DNA of 64,000 nucleotides, taken from positions 28,624,001-28,688,000 of the forward strand of contig NC_077240.1 of assembly GCF_947179165.1 (NCBI RefSeq), read 5' to 3'. Shown here in pieces: positions 49,013 through 60,960 of this stretch. This DNA is from Solanum dulcamara (lineage: Eukaryota > Streptophyta > Magnoliopsida > Solanales > Solanaceae). The translations under genes and the position numbers were made by a program. Position 1 is the stretch's first letter; each line of letters opens with the position of its first letter. The notes under the pieces are model-generated. The model saw nothing but the letters and a program-made list of their open reading frames with translations, was not told the DNA's origin and searched no databases.

Positions 49013-49649
49013 ATGGCCGTTGAGAAATCAGAGGAAGAATGGCGTGTCGTTCTATCTCCCGAGCAGTTTCGGATCCTCCGTCAGAAAGGAACTGAGTAAT
49101 TTCTTTTATTCACTTGTCTCTTTTTCTTTTTCTTTTTCTTTCGGGGGTTCGGTAAGTAAGTAAAAAAAAAAAATTGATTGATGCAGTAGATGTTATGTGC
49201 AACTTTACTGAGAAATTAGTGTTTTTACAGGCTGAAGGGCACTGGTGAATATGACAAATTTTTTGATGAAGGGATCTACAATTGTGCTGGTTGTGGAACT
49301 CCACTCTATAAATCCTCAACCAAATTTGACTCTGGCTGTGGCTGGCCTGCTTTCTTTGAGGGTCTCCCGGGGACAATAAATCGCTCTGTTAGTATATTGC
49401 TTATATATCTAGTAGTGTTGAATCCTTATACTTGTTTGTGTTGTGAATCTCTTTAGTAAAAATCCTAACTCGGTATACTTACAGCCGGATCCAGATGGAA
49501 GGAGGACAGAGATCACGTGTGCTGCCTGTGGTGGACACCTTGGTCATGTTTTCAAAGGAGAAGGTCACAAAACACCCACAGATGAACGCCACTGTGTGAA
49601 TAGCGTTTCTGTCAAATTTATCCCTGCGAATACCTCTACTTCACTCTGA
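49013..49649 (+). CDS. MSRB: Peptide methionine-R-sulfoxide reductase B, cytosolic type
   Basis: Reduces methionine-R-sulfoxide in proteins, repairing oxidative damage. Three exons (49013-49095, 49231-49387, 49485-49649) with GT-AG introns give 134 residues. SelR domain features: [20 protein letters not shown] (9-28); zinc-binding pairs CAGC (46-49) and CAAC (92-95); [11 protein letters not shown] with the likely resolving Cys64; GGHLGHVF; and the catalytic Cys117 in [11 protein letters not shown]. There is no N-terminal extension, so it should be cytosolic, like Arabidopsis MSRB5-9 and unlike the plastid forms. The ATG is the first in frame and gives the family's usual start distance. It converges with the CX9C gene 0.54 kb downstream. 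Confidence 0.95.
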
Positions 49650-50192
49650 AACTTTTCCATTTGTAATGTTTAGAAATCAGTTATTCTGAGCTAGACGGCT
49701 ACATCTTAGTACCATTCGTTAAAATAATAACTTGTTTCATCGATTATTTTGTTTTAAATGTTTCTTTAAGAAATGCTTTTCAATTGATTATTTTGTTATA
49801 ATAATAACTTGTTTCATGGATCATTTTGTTATAAAGACTTGAAGTATAGTTGATTTATTGATATTTGTATTGGTTATTGAGGAACTAAAGGAGGAGGAGG
49901 TCAATGGTTGGTTTTGTCCAGAAAACATCAAAATTTCTTACTTTTGTAGTCTCAACCTGTTAGAAAATAGTATGGACATGCTAATATTTTTTCCAATTAA
50001 AAGTATAACTAAAGTTAGATAATATTAAATTGTTCTTTGTAGTTTGTATCAGCCTCCAGAAACCAAACTAACAGCGTAATAATCATAGAATACAGAGAGA
50101 AAATAGACATGTCTTAGTCATACTCATCTAATACCAGCAACAGTTAAAACAATAATCAGCAGAGAAGAAGTAACTTCAGATCAAAAGGCTTC
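49650..50192. other. Convergent intergenic region
   Basis: Holds the 3' UTRs of the MsrB gene (from the left) and the CX9C gene (from the right). 'atttgtaatgtttag' near 49660 is a possible polyadenylation region. Nothing else seen. Confidence 0.45.
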
Positions 50193-51876
50193 TCAACTCC
50201 TCTTGTCCTTGTGTCTTCTTTCATTACACGCCTTGAGAGCCCGAACTTCTGCAAGCATCAAGCAGTTTTTGGAATAACTATAAAGCAGTAAACAATTGAG
50301 CATTCTTTTTTATTCCCTGTCCCTGTTACAACAACAACATCAACAAACCCAGTATAGTCCCATCATGTGGGGTCTAGGAGGGTAGAGTGTACGCAGACCT
50401 AACCTCCACCTTAAAAGGTAGGGCGGCTGTTTCCGAAAGACCCTCGGCTTAAGAGAGAAGAAAAAGGGAGGAGAAACAAGGAAAACAAGACATAGGTCAG
50501 TATAGCCAGACATATAGCAAACAATATAAAAATATGAATAATGAGAGCGATAAAGTCAGGGTAGGAAAGATTGGGGATAAAGGAACATTAACTACTATAG
50601 ATAAAATAGGATACCCAAAGTAAACTGAGCCAACTAATATAAGCAGTAATCCCATGCAAAAATCATATGTTAATAAACAAATGAGCGCGACTACGACTAC
50701 TATGGAGAAAAGATAGGCCACCTAGCCCACTATCTTTAGTCTGAGTCCTCCACAGCCACCTAGCCCACTATCTTTAGTCTGAGTCCTCCACAGCCTCCTA
50801 TCTAAGGTCATGTCTTTGGTGAGCTGCAACTGTGTCATATCATGTCTAATCACCTCTTCCCAATACTTCTTCGGCCTCCCTTTGCCCCTCCTGAAACCGT
50901 CCATAGCCAACCTCCCGCACCTCCGCACTGGAGCATCTGTGTCTCTCCTCTTCACATGCCCAAACCATCTCAGTCTCGCTTCCCGCATCTTGTCCTCCAC
51001 CGATGCCACTCCCACCTTTGTCTCGGATATCTTCATTCCTAATTCTATCCATCCTAGTGTGCCCACACATCCACCGCAGCATTCGCATTTCCGCGACTTT
51101 CATCTTCTGAACATGAAGTTTGTTGATTGGCCAACACTCCACCCCGTATAATAGAATCTCAGTATGCACACATCTGAACATGAAAGCAGTTTTGCCCCTT
51201 ATCTCATGGCTGAAAACTTACACATGAGATCCTTACTAGAGATCCCGGTATACCTATGTTTTCTCAATCTTCGTTTGCAATAACTCCTGATATACTTCAA
51301 TATCAAGCAAGTTGGGTAGGCTATACGAATCTTCGCTATTCATCTCGCTTCATTTAAAAGCCATATAGGTTCCATAATTCCAACGAAAATTATCAACAAA
51401 GTGGGTAAAATAAATGCAAATCATAACTTTGATTTCAAATCGAAATGATAACATTTCTTTTCCCTCTTTCTAAATCAATACTAAACTCATATTCATCAAG
51501 CATAATTTGCCCATTTCACAATAATTCTTAATAAAATTAACAAAATCTGAAGCAAAATAAGAAAAATAGAAGATACCCTTTTGACAAGACTTCCAATTCC
51601 GGTCAGAATTGATCAGACAATCCTGCTTGTATAAACTCCAGATCAGTTCCAATTCAGGGTTTAGGGTTTAAGAATTTAATTCGATTTTGTTTTTCAAAAT
51701 TAACAAAAAAAAAGTTGAAAATTAAACACCTGTAAAGATAAGTAGACAGATGAGCACTCGTTGAGCTGCTTCACAGTTTCGTCTTCTTGGTCGGCGTCGT
51801 CCTGGTGTACCGTTGGCCGCAACGGCGGCGGAACGTTGGGAGTTTGTTGACGGTCCATATATGTTGGCTGAGTCAT
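50193..51876 (-). CDS. Twin-CX9C (CHCH) protein, COA4-like, 82 residues
   Basis: Assembled from three short minus-strand exons: 51876-51730 (49 codons), 51622-51577 and 50248-50193, all with GT-AG borders and compatible phases. The product has a polar N-terminal part ([10 protein letters not shown], then a PPP segment and an acidic QDDADQEDE). The CHCH core follows: C41-x9-C51-x10-C62-x9-C72, with a Trp before the third Cys (NWKSCQKEV) and a basic end (ERRHKDKRS). Twin-CX9C proteins are imported and oxidised in the mitochondrial intermembrane space, often for cytochrome oxidase assembly. Core spacing and the W-x-x-C-Q-x-x-V pattern most resemble COA4/CHCHD8; assignment to that subfamily is tentative. 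Intron 2 (1.3 kb) contains a LINE fragment. No ordinary long frame reveals this gene. Confidence 0.85.
50325..51250 (-). mobile_element. 5'-truncated RTE-type LINE in the CX9C intron
   Basis: Minus-strand frames carry the end of the reverse transcriptase protein: '[19 protein letters not shown]', '[19 protein letters not shown]' and, after a frame change, '[15 protein letters not shown]' and '[15 protein letters not shown]'. The 3' tail has the Solanaceae-wide 'gtgtacgcagacctaacctc' segment and ends in TTG-type repeats (50325-50340), the tail type of RTE elements. A ~40-bp duplication repeats 'agcccactatctttagtctg' at 50727 and 50763. Confidence 0.8.
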
Positions 51877-53400
51877 GGTCTTCAGTGGGGTGCTATTTAC
51901 TGTGTTTGGACATTGTTTTTAGAATAATTGGGTCCATTACCCAACCAAAAGCCCAATGGGAATATTGTGCAAATTTTTCATTTTTGTATTGTTTTAAATC
52001 AAATTAAATCAAATTTTAATTTGGATTGTTTTTTTTTTTTTGGTTGGTTTTGGATTAAAATTTTACTTTTTTTGGTTTGGTTTCGGATTTAGAAAAATAA
52101 AAATTAAAAAAATCGAATTATATATGTAAATAATTACATATATAATATTTAAGTTAAGAATTAAAGTTATAATTAACTACTTTCATCCCCATTTTTTTAG
52201 TTACATGATTTTTATTAGGGTTAGTAATTTACCGTACTAGTATTAAGCCCAATTCATGGGTCATTCTTATTTGACTAAATTATAGGTATTAGGTTATAAT
52301 ATTTTAAATTAGAGTTAGTTTCATTGAAAGTTTCATTATGATTTAGTTTAGATTTTATGTTTGGACATCTATTGGTATAATTTAAGTTATTGTTTTTTAA
52401 AATTTTACTCATGACTTATATTAGAAAGTATATTTAAGAGATTTAATATTATTACTCCTCCTTGTATGTAATTTTTTATTTTTTTAAGCATGCAAATATA
52501 ACTTTGATTATGCTATGAATTATTGACATAGCCAAACCGAAATAAATCAAACCGAAAAGAGAAAAATTGAACCAAACCAATTTTATTTTGGTTTAAATTG
52601 GATTACACTTTTTCAAAACCGAAAACCAAAAAATCTCAATCAAATAACATAAAATCGAACCGAAAAGACGAATGCACACCCCTACTTCTGGTCTATATTA
52701 AGTAAATTATTGAAAAAAATTCGTAGCGAAAAATAAATAAATTTTTTAAAGTCAAAAAAATATTGAAATATTTTTTATATTTATATCTTATTTAATTAGA
52801 TTTTTAACTACTTTATATTTTCTAGTAAAATAATTTGAGAATAATCCAAAGAGTAATAATAAAAAGTAATTTTTAATTTATGTTCTTAAATATTTTTCTT
52901 ATGGATTGTGTCAAACCCCAACAATTCATTTAATATGGCCTATGATTAAGAGAGAGTACTTAATATTTTTGGGAAAAGGTCAAAAAATAGATCCAAATTG
53001 AAAGTAGTTTAGAGGGAGTAGTTTAGAAGCAGACATCTTTGTTGGTGTATCTTCTTTAGTTGAGAGTATTTATGTAATTTTTGTATTTTTTCTATTTTAA
53101 TATATATCTCTTATTTTTAATTTTTTTATATATTTGAAAATTACGTAAAAACTATTATAAATCATGATAATTAAAAACTTAAAATATTTAAAAGATATAT
53201 AAAAAAATTGATTGACTCTAAAAATTCTATTGGTGGCACATAAATTAAGATAACATATGTTATTTAAAAATTACATAAAAAAATATAACAAATTACAATA
53301 ATTAATAATTTAAAATATTTAAAAATTATATAAAAATATAGATGATTTTTTAAATTTCATCTGTGTCTCATGAATTGATAAGAGGAGAGTAAGATGCATT
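51877..53400. other. Upstream region of the CX9C gene, with a MITE remnant
   Basis: Near 52010-52683 it has 'ggtttggtttcgg' on the left and 'accgaaaagacgaatgcaca' with 'cacccctac' on the right, the style of the hAT-type MITE at 9775. The left end is not resolved. The rest is AT-rich with no gene. Confidence 0.4.
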
Positions 53401-53699
53401 TGGCCTATCTAGCATCTAGTCTAATTCACAAGTCACCACAAAAATAAAACAGAAGAAAGCTTTGAATGGCTCTAAAGATCAGTAGAAGTATTCAATGTAT
53501 GAAGGATCAAAGGCAAAGTCAACATTTTGCTAAAAGAAAGATCTATTAGCATATCACAAGGGACATTTAATTCTATACTTTTTGCCAACCACAGGCAAGT
53601 TCTTTTTGATTTATATTAGAGTCCCTTTTTATTTAATTTTTAAAACTTTTGTCCTATATCCTCAAATAGATAATTTAAAATTTTCTTTTAATTAAAATT

Positions 53700-55020
53700 C
53701 CCAAGAGAGTTGATAATAGTACAAAAATGTGGTAGGATCCCTTTCCATTTGGTTACGTAAACTGCGGTCTTTCTCTCATTTATCCCCTTGAGTTCAAGAA
53801 GATGACAACAGGCTGTTGAATCAAACCACAAAAAAAAAATTAAAAATCAAATGCAAATGAACATAAAGGTTTGAGGACCAAAGCGTGGGGTCTCTCAACT
53901 TCAGCTCTTCATTGAGACACCCCACGTTGGGGCTACGTCCCTCTTTGGTAATTCAAAATTTTGTTTTTATCTTTGTTTTCCGATCCATATTGTAAATAGG
54001 CTTGCTTTTAGTTTTGTAAGAATTGTGAATTGTTTATATATTGTGAAATTTCACGCTTTTGATCACTTGATTTTTGTAAATGGTTGCTTTGAATTCTATC
54101 AAGCATTTTTGCTATTTCATTAGTGTCCTTTCATCCTGAATGTGAAGGACTTTGGCGTTGCGCAATTGAGGATTCAGAATTTAGAAGTCATAAGTTGGAG
54201 AGTGGATGTTTTGAATTGCATATTTAATTCAATATATACTATACTACTTATCCTCACACATATATAGGGATTGATCCCAAAACTCAGGGTTCTAGCAAGC
54301 CACTATTTTGGATTCACCATACTGCACCATGAGGCGATCAAAAATCGGTTTATTTCTACTTGTTTCTCCTTTTTTCCTTTGATTGTCGATCTCTACCTAT
54401 TGGTATTTTTACTTATATATAGACATGGGGATTTCCCCTACCGTAATAAATATATTTACCTAATCAATACATTTTCCATGAGAGAACGAACCATGACCCC
54501 AATGTTGTTTGATTTCGAATCCCAATATGAAACTTTGTTTAAAGTCTACATTAGAAAAATTCATTTAGCTGATCTTACCCTATAGTCTGGTTTTAGTGTG
54601 TTTGTTAATCTTATTTTACCTTCAAATTTGGATTGTTATTTACTATTCTTTCAGCATCTCAAGATTTGCCTAGAGCAAAATTAATGTGTATGTAAAAGAA
54701 AGGACGATTTCCACGCTAGTACTCCGTACGTACATTTTGATATATTCTACATATTTTTAGTTTAATACCATAAGATTAAAAGTCTTCTTTAGCTTCGTAA
54801 ACTATGTGTAAAGTCAAAACCAGACAAATAAATTGAAATAGAGGGAGTATTTGTTACTCCAAAGGCATCTCTTTTTCTTTTTCCTATCTATGTAGCAAAC
54901 AAATTGCCTCAAGGAATTTGCGGATGTGTTGATATCTTATGTCATTTAGAAGGTATTCATAGTAAGGCTTTTATTATAAATTAATCACTTCAAACACACT
55001 TTTGCAGATTTTCATTAGAA
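53700..55020 (+). promoter_or_regulatory. Promoter, 5' leader and leader intron of the bZIP gene
   Basis: The coding start at 55021 is preceded 15 bp earlier by a splice acceptor (TTTTGCAG, ending 55007), so a leader intron is likely. A candidate donor is TTTG|GTAATTC near 53948. A 15-bp-arm hairpin lies just before it (53884-53926). The small frame at 54271 is intronic. Confidence 0.4.
53884..53926 (+). repeat. Hairpin-forming inverted repeat in the probable bZIP leader
   Basis: CGTGGGGTCTCTCAA (53884-53898) pairs with TTGAGACACCCCACG (53912-53926) with one mismatch and a 13-nt loop. It stands out as the only GC-rich stretch in the area. Confidence 0.7.
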
Positions 55021-56524
55021 ATGGAGAGTTTAAATGGTTCATCAAGCTTGAAAAACTTCTCCTTTTCGAACAAGCAGTCGATCATGGACTCAACTTCTCC
55101 CTTTCTCCAATCCTATGTAGATTCAAACATGGATGGATCAAAGGGAAAAGCAAAGCAAACAGAGGGATCGAGTCACCATCATCGGTGTAACTCGGAGAGC
55201 TTTCTTATAGAGGAACAACCTTCTTGGCTTGATGACCTTTTGAATGAACCTCCAGAGACAACGACAGTTGTACACAAAGGTCATCGACGTTCAGCAAGTG
55301 ACACTTTTGCATATTTAGGAGCAGCTGCAGAGAGGTTAAACACGTGGGAAGAACCTAAAAATAAGAATGTAAATATAGGAGCTTCTTGGGGTTCAGTCAA
55401 CTATGTGAGTTACAAAGATTTGAGTGCAGTTTCCTCTGATTCAAAGCCAAATTCTTCCGATGAGCAGAAATTTAATAAGGTTAGTTAGCTACATTACTTA
55501 ATACGTATCTGAATACTCAATTGAAACATTTCTGATGGTAATCAGAGGCCTTCCTTCTTCATAGGCTGCTCAGGAATTGAATGGTGCACCATCTGTATCC
55601 CAGGAGAAGCATAACATGAGAGAGATCAATAATTCAAAAACCCAAGAGGGCTCTAGTGAAAGATCAAACAATGCACAAGCCAAACATTCCATGTCCAAGG
55701 CAGATGCAAAACGTGCTAAACAGTAAGCTTTCGTTTCAATGTCAACAAGTTTATTTTTCTAACTCAGAACAAAAACTAGTTGAACAGTTTAGACTTGTTT
55801 GTTTTCAAAGTAGTAGCTTAGTTGATAGTGGAACAATGTAACATGTAAACTTTTGTTAAATAACATGACTCTATATATATGCAGGCAATCTGCTCACCGA
55901 TCACGTGTCAGGAAACTTCAGCACATAGCTGAACTTGAAAGAACAGTTCAACCTCTACAGGTAGAAAGAATACAAGACTATCATTATTTCATTTTGTATT
56001 TGCACTTCCCTTTAAAATAAAGACGTAAAAGGGAAAGAGAGGTTGAGTTGTAACTTATTTCTATTTGGTGGGATTTCAGGCAGAAGGATCTGAGCTCTCT
56101 GCGGAGCTTGAATTTGTTGACCAACAGAACATTATACTGAGCATGGAGAATAGAGCGCTGAGGCAGCGTTTGGATAGCTTATCACAGGAGCAGCTCATCA
56201 AACATTGTATGCATCTTCTTCTTTTTTCCCTTTTTAATGTTGTAAGCATACTTTTTAATTGTTTCATAGCAAAAGTTAAGATGATGTTTGATTGATGCAG
56301 TGGAGCAAGAGATGTTGGAGAGGGAGCTCACAAGGCTACAAACTATGTATCAGATGCAGAGGCAACAGATGCAACAACAGCATCAGCAGCCGCAACAGCA
56401 GAATCACTCTAAACATCGTCGAAAAAAAAGCAGGGATCTTGAAGCACAATTTGCCAACCTTTCAATCAAGAACAATGAAGCCAGTTCCAGCAGGGTTCAG
56501 GTGACTGGTTCAGTCAGGATGTAA
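55021..56524 (+). CDS. bZIP transcription factor (At4g06598 / group-E-like)
   Basis: Five exons (55021-55479, 55565-55722, 55885-55960, 56080-56206, 56301-56524) give 347 residues. The conserved N-terminal motif EEQPSWLDDLLNEPP (64-78) and HRRSASDTFAYL (88-99) occur in the VIP1/bZIP34/61 relatives; RCNSES and RRSAS are potential phosphorylation and 14-3-3 sites. The basic region runs from KADAKRAK to QSAHRSRVRKLQHIAELE (about 198-224). The zipper has heptads L223, L230, L237, V244, L251 and L258. A Q-rich segment and SKHRRKKSRDLEAQFANLS close the protein. The segment that normally supplies the invariant Asn is missing: residue 205 is Lys, at the exon 2/3 joint. It probably acts in the nucleus as a dimer with other bZIPs. 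Confidence 0.9.
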
Positions 56525-57646
56525 AAGAGACTCATTCTTTCACTACCTCCCAAATGGAATGTCTGTAATTTTTTTCCCCAACCTTCAAATATCCCGATTT
56601 GGTATTACCACAGAAACTTTTTAGGCTAAAACATATGTGATCCACGACATACCAGGGCCTGTAAAGATGATTGAAATTCTACCCTGCATTGTATATCTTA
56701 GGCTAAAAAATATCTTAGGCTTCTACGTCGTTAACAGCCTAGTCTTGACTGAACTATAGTCCTCTGGAGTTAAAAAAAGAATTGTGCAGATATAGCTGTG
56801 AGGTTTGTTGTAAACTGCGACAAAGTTGACCATCCATTCTGCTTTCAGGTTTCACACATGTGACATGATCCTATGCATAGTAGAGATGGTTCTTGTATTA
56901 ATGCAGATCCCAATAAATTTCTTGTTTGTTCTTCAAACTTGATATTGATGTTGTCAATTGTCATTAAGGTGTTTTTGATCATGTCATATTGATCAGCTTC
57001 AGATCTTTGTAGCACTGCTAAAACCTCCATCAAATTCTCGAAATACTTCTAAGTCTTTCATTTGAAAACTAAGGAAAAGAAAGTTGGAAGGGATAATAGA
57101 GGAGAACACATATTCCATTCTCTTGCTTGGAGTCCCAACAGAAAACTAGGAGATCAGCCATTGTTATTGTTTACCCTAAAAACAGTACAGTTGAGTTTAT
57201 ACAAGTTAAAAGCATGCATCCTAATCTAACGCTTTTTTAGGTTCATTTACTAGCAGTTTAAATATTGGGTGATTATTATGCAAAGTAAATAAAGCAAATT
57301 AGAGAGTATGGATTATAGTTCCGAAGCTTCAGAGGTGTTTGCAAGCATGTGCTGGAGCTCCAGTCTTAGTTCCCGGACTATTCTCGTATAAATGTGCTAA
57401 GCAAGGAACCAGATAACCTGAATGTGTACTTGATGTTCAAGAATCTAATGTATTTCCCTTCGTTTTACTTGGAATCCAGAATGCCTTACAAGTTAATGGA
57501 GTAAACTATACATAGGTTACACTAGTGAGGTTTTAACCAATAGGAAAGTTCCATTATAGCCCTAAATTACTATGGCCAATGACCTTGGGCCATGTGGCGA
57601 GGCCTTTGGAAATGTCTACTAATATTCCTTAGCCAGCCTCAAAAAG
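56525..57646. other. bZIP 3' region and intergenic DNA
   Basis: 3' UTR of the bZIP gene, then low-complexity DNA containing two short protein-like frames on the minus strand (see next entry). No confident gene. Confidence 0.4.
56842..57419 (-). pseudogene. Possible fragments of an unrecognised minus-strand gene
   Basis: Around 57050-56842 a frame of about 68 codons contains 'SEADQYDMIKNTLMTIDNIN' and ends in a stop; it is hydrophilic, helix-prone and unlike repeat translations nearby. Around 57418-57338, after an acceptor-like CATTCAG, a frame reads 'YLVPCLAHLYENSPGTKTG' and ends at a stop. The family is unknown, and the two may be unrelated. A gypsy LTR starts 0.2 kb upstream, which could have broken a gene. 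Confidence 0.25.
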
Positions 57647-58600
57647 TGTAACACCCCGCACGTTCGTAGTGTTTTACTTAGCACTTCGAAGGCTTACGAG
57701 ATAATTCTAGAGTTTTATGTCGTATGTTGATGTGATGTCGAGGGGAAAAGTTTCTGTGTGCAACATCGAGTTTGGAGACAAAACTGCCAACCAGAGGATA
57801 GGGGCTCACAGAGCAAGGCGCCTGCTCGCCCTCAACTTCACATTGTGAGGGGCTTAGGGTCGCATTGAGCCTCGCTCCGTGAGGCAATGGCGAGGCAGTG
57901 GTGATGTATATATATCACACTTGACAGTTGGTGGCTCATTTCCTATAATTTTCAGGTGTCGAAGCTCACAATTCTCTCTAGATTTATATGTATAATCCTT
58001 CAAGGATTAAAAGTGAGGTCTCTCCCAAGTTAAACTCGATAGATCCCTCGCTAGCTTCTCGATACTTGTTTCATGTAGACTCTGAATTGTTGTGGATTGT
58101 AAGTTCTACCTGAAGGCAACGTAAAGATAGAGCTTCAAGTTTAAGTAATTCGAGGTAAGATCTATTATTTTAAATTCTTCTGATTCATATAAGTTAAATT
58201 TTTTACTTGATCTCACGAGATGGTATTAGGAAGCCGCGAGTCCAAATCGAAGAATTTTGTAGTCAAGTAAGGAATATTTCTCCCTTGTCACCGGGAAAGG
58301 GGTTATGTAGCTCATAGTGAAAATGTGGTAGTATCGGAAGGGGCGTGGAGTACACCCTTGAATATTCGCATCGGGAGCTTATCCCTCCTTGATAACTTAT
58401 AATTGTTCTTGTTCGATTATTGTGTACTTATGTAATGGCCATGATTGCTGATGTTGAGCATATTTACATTCTTTTTAGCCATGATTTGCCCATGTTTATA
58501 CATTTTTCTGAGAGTAAAATACACTAAATACTCTTGATTATTATGCATGTTAGTGTTTTGGAACTAATCTGACATGTTGCTTTATTTATAAGTGAAAATG
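57647..58600 (+). mobile_element. Gypsy LTR (left end clear, right end unresolved)
   Basis: Starts TGTAACACCCCGCACG. A GC-rich block at 57805-57900 ('caaggcgcctgctcgccc', 'gagcctcgctccgtgaggc', 'ggcgaggc') precedes the TATA box 'gtatatatatcacac' (57905). A leader and the donor-like TCGAG|GTAAGATC at 58155 follow. It then fades into AT-rich DNA, and no matching right end was recognised. Confidence 0.55.
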
Positions 58601-60048
58601 CTCAAAAATATACTATGGACCGGACGAAGGCAAAAAATTAAGGTCGTTAAAGTTTTGACCCCACAGAAAAAAGAAAAAATTACTAGAAAGAACACTTTTT
58701 AATAAATAATTATTTGTTTTAGTGATATTTTTTATTTATTATCATTTATAACAATACATAATAATATTATGATATATCTGTCATGTATTAAAAGTAAATT
58801 ATGCATGCAATATAAATGTATTATAAGTGTGTTAAAATATATTACACTTGTTTGGTAAGAAATTGATATAATGTATTATAAGTGTATTACAGTATATGAT
58901 AAATATATTATTCATGAATAAAACTTGTATTATATGAGTTTTATAAATTATTCTCGATAATATGTATTAAAATTGTATTATAAATATATTATAAGTGTCT
59001 AATGAAAAAAATTATGGCTATAAATGATAAATATTTTTTTAATATCGTATATTTATGTATGTTTCCCCACAAAAAATCCCCTAGTGAGCCAATGGACCTC
59101 AACCAGCCAAGCCCAAAACATGGTTGTGGCTCACGCGGAGCCAAGCCCATAGTGAGGTTGTGTCCCTAGCCGGGTGAGGCAGCCAAGACAAGGCCAAATT
59201 TTGCCTTTTCCTAGTCAATTTCGGTGGGACCTCTTAATGCTTTTTTCCTATTATAAACACTCCAACCTTTGATGGGGAATCATTATTATTTTGATAGACA
59301 AATATTGTGGAGGCACAAAGCATGCGTGCAGGTGAAAATTTCTTAGGGTTAAAACTCTTCACCTTTTTACTTAGAATTACTTATTGTTTTTACATGAATT
59401 ATAACTTTTGTAATTAGATTATGAGTGGTACATCGAAAGCCCCTTTCTAGGATTATAGACGTAGTATAAACATCGTACTCTAATATATAGTAGTTATTAT
59501 AGTTTTTAATCATATGTTTTGTTCTCTTAATCTTATGCTTACTATTCTTTTGATGCGCAACAATAGGATAAATAGATAATCTCTAATGGAACTCGACAAA
59601 GGAGACTTAGGAATGAAATATGGTTTGAGGAGCGTAGGATACATTCCGCGAGACGATTTTGCGGCTAGGATGAGAATCATACATAGTTTCCCTATTTACT
59701 TCCCATACAAGAGATATAAATGCCTCCGGGTTAGTGATAATTATCATCACTTAATAGTATAGGTATGAAGCCAATATGGGTAGACAATTAGAGGCTTGTA
59801 AGATCATGACTATATTCTCAATCTCGTGAGTCAATGTTTTGGTTGTAATAAACATGGCAACTTAGTCTATGATGTGATGTGATTATGTAAAGTATCATAG
59901 CATTGGATTTTGTCTCTATCAGTGTGAAACAACACTATGTTTATTAGTGTGACAAATCATATATCATATATTATTAAAAGTGGGAAGATCCAAAATGCAA
60001 AGTTTGATTACCATTTTACCCCTACACTAAATTCAATCATATTATAAT
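58601..60048. other. LTR-derived and AT-rich DNA, no gene
   Basis: Near 59090-59200 a second GC-rich block ('ctcacgcggagccaagcc', 'agccgggtgaggcagcc') is followed by 'ctattataaacactcc' (59249), suggesting another eroded LTR promoter. No coding sequence. Confidence 0.35.
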
Positions 60049-60714
60049 TGTCATGACCCGAATCCGGGTGTAATGACAGATGTCCTTTTCCACTAGACGA
60101 GTCAGCCTAAAACACAGTATTTATGAAAAATAAAACGAAAACAATCTAAATAAGTAAGTAATAAGAAAAAACAGAAGTCTTTCAACTTAAATACTCCCAA
60201 AGATTGGTTGTCACATATACAAGCTACTAAAACAACAAGACAGAAATAAAAGGACAAGTCTCAATATGTCTTCAACTCTCAAAAAGAGTGAAGCATAAAA
60301 ATACAGAAAGTGTGAGAGTCCGATGGATATCAATAACTACCTCTCTCAAACTCCCATAAACCTCGAATGATCAGAAGAGACGATGATCAAAGTCTAGGCT
60401 TAGAACCTACACAAGTGTAGAAGCAAGGGTGAGTACCAAACAACAAGATACACAACAATCTATCTAGAAAAACCAAGTAAATCTAATAGGATTCACGAAC
60501 TCCTTTTCCAATCCAACCGAACCTCTATACTACAAACTACACAGAAAACTAGCCCAATATCACGCTAAACAGTTCAATAAGGTTCAGATCACAACTCAAT
60601 ATCACAAGGTATGTCGTGCAAATAATCACAAGTTACAAATAGGCATCAAAACTATCACACACAAATATGCAAAACATGTAGATACACACTCAATGATCAT
60701 GCATATGTGCAATT

Positions 60715-60960
60715 GCCGGCAAAGACCTCTGCATAATAACTCTGAACAGAAATGACCTCGATCCCACAACCTGGCCGGAAATGACCTCAGCCATGCAACC
60801 CTACCAGAAATGACCTCGCCAATATAATTCCTCCGGAAATGACCTCAGTAATATAATCCCGTCTTAAATGACCTTGTCAATATAATTCCACTATCAATCT
60901 CTTGCTGGAAATGGCCTCGGCAATATCATACCTTTGACCGAAAATAACCTCAGTTCACAA
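60715..60960. repeat. Degenerate tandem repeat in the LTR
   Basis: 'aatgacctcggcaatataat'-type units (core 'ggaaatgacctc') recur about seven times with spacing near 30-50 bp. Confidence 0.55.

Noticed and set aside
50722..51181. Two minus-strand frames of 111-114 codons as a stand-alone gene
   Set aside because: They are the two halves of a frameshifted RTE-LINE reverse transcriptase end, inside the CX9C intron.
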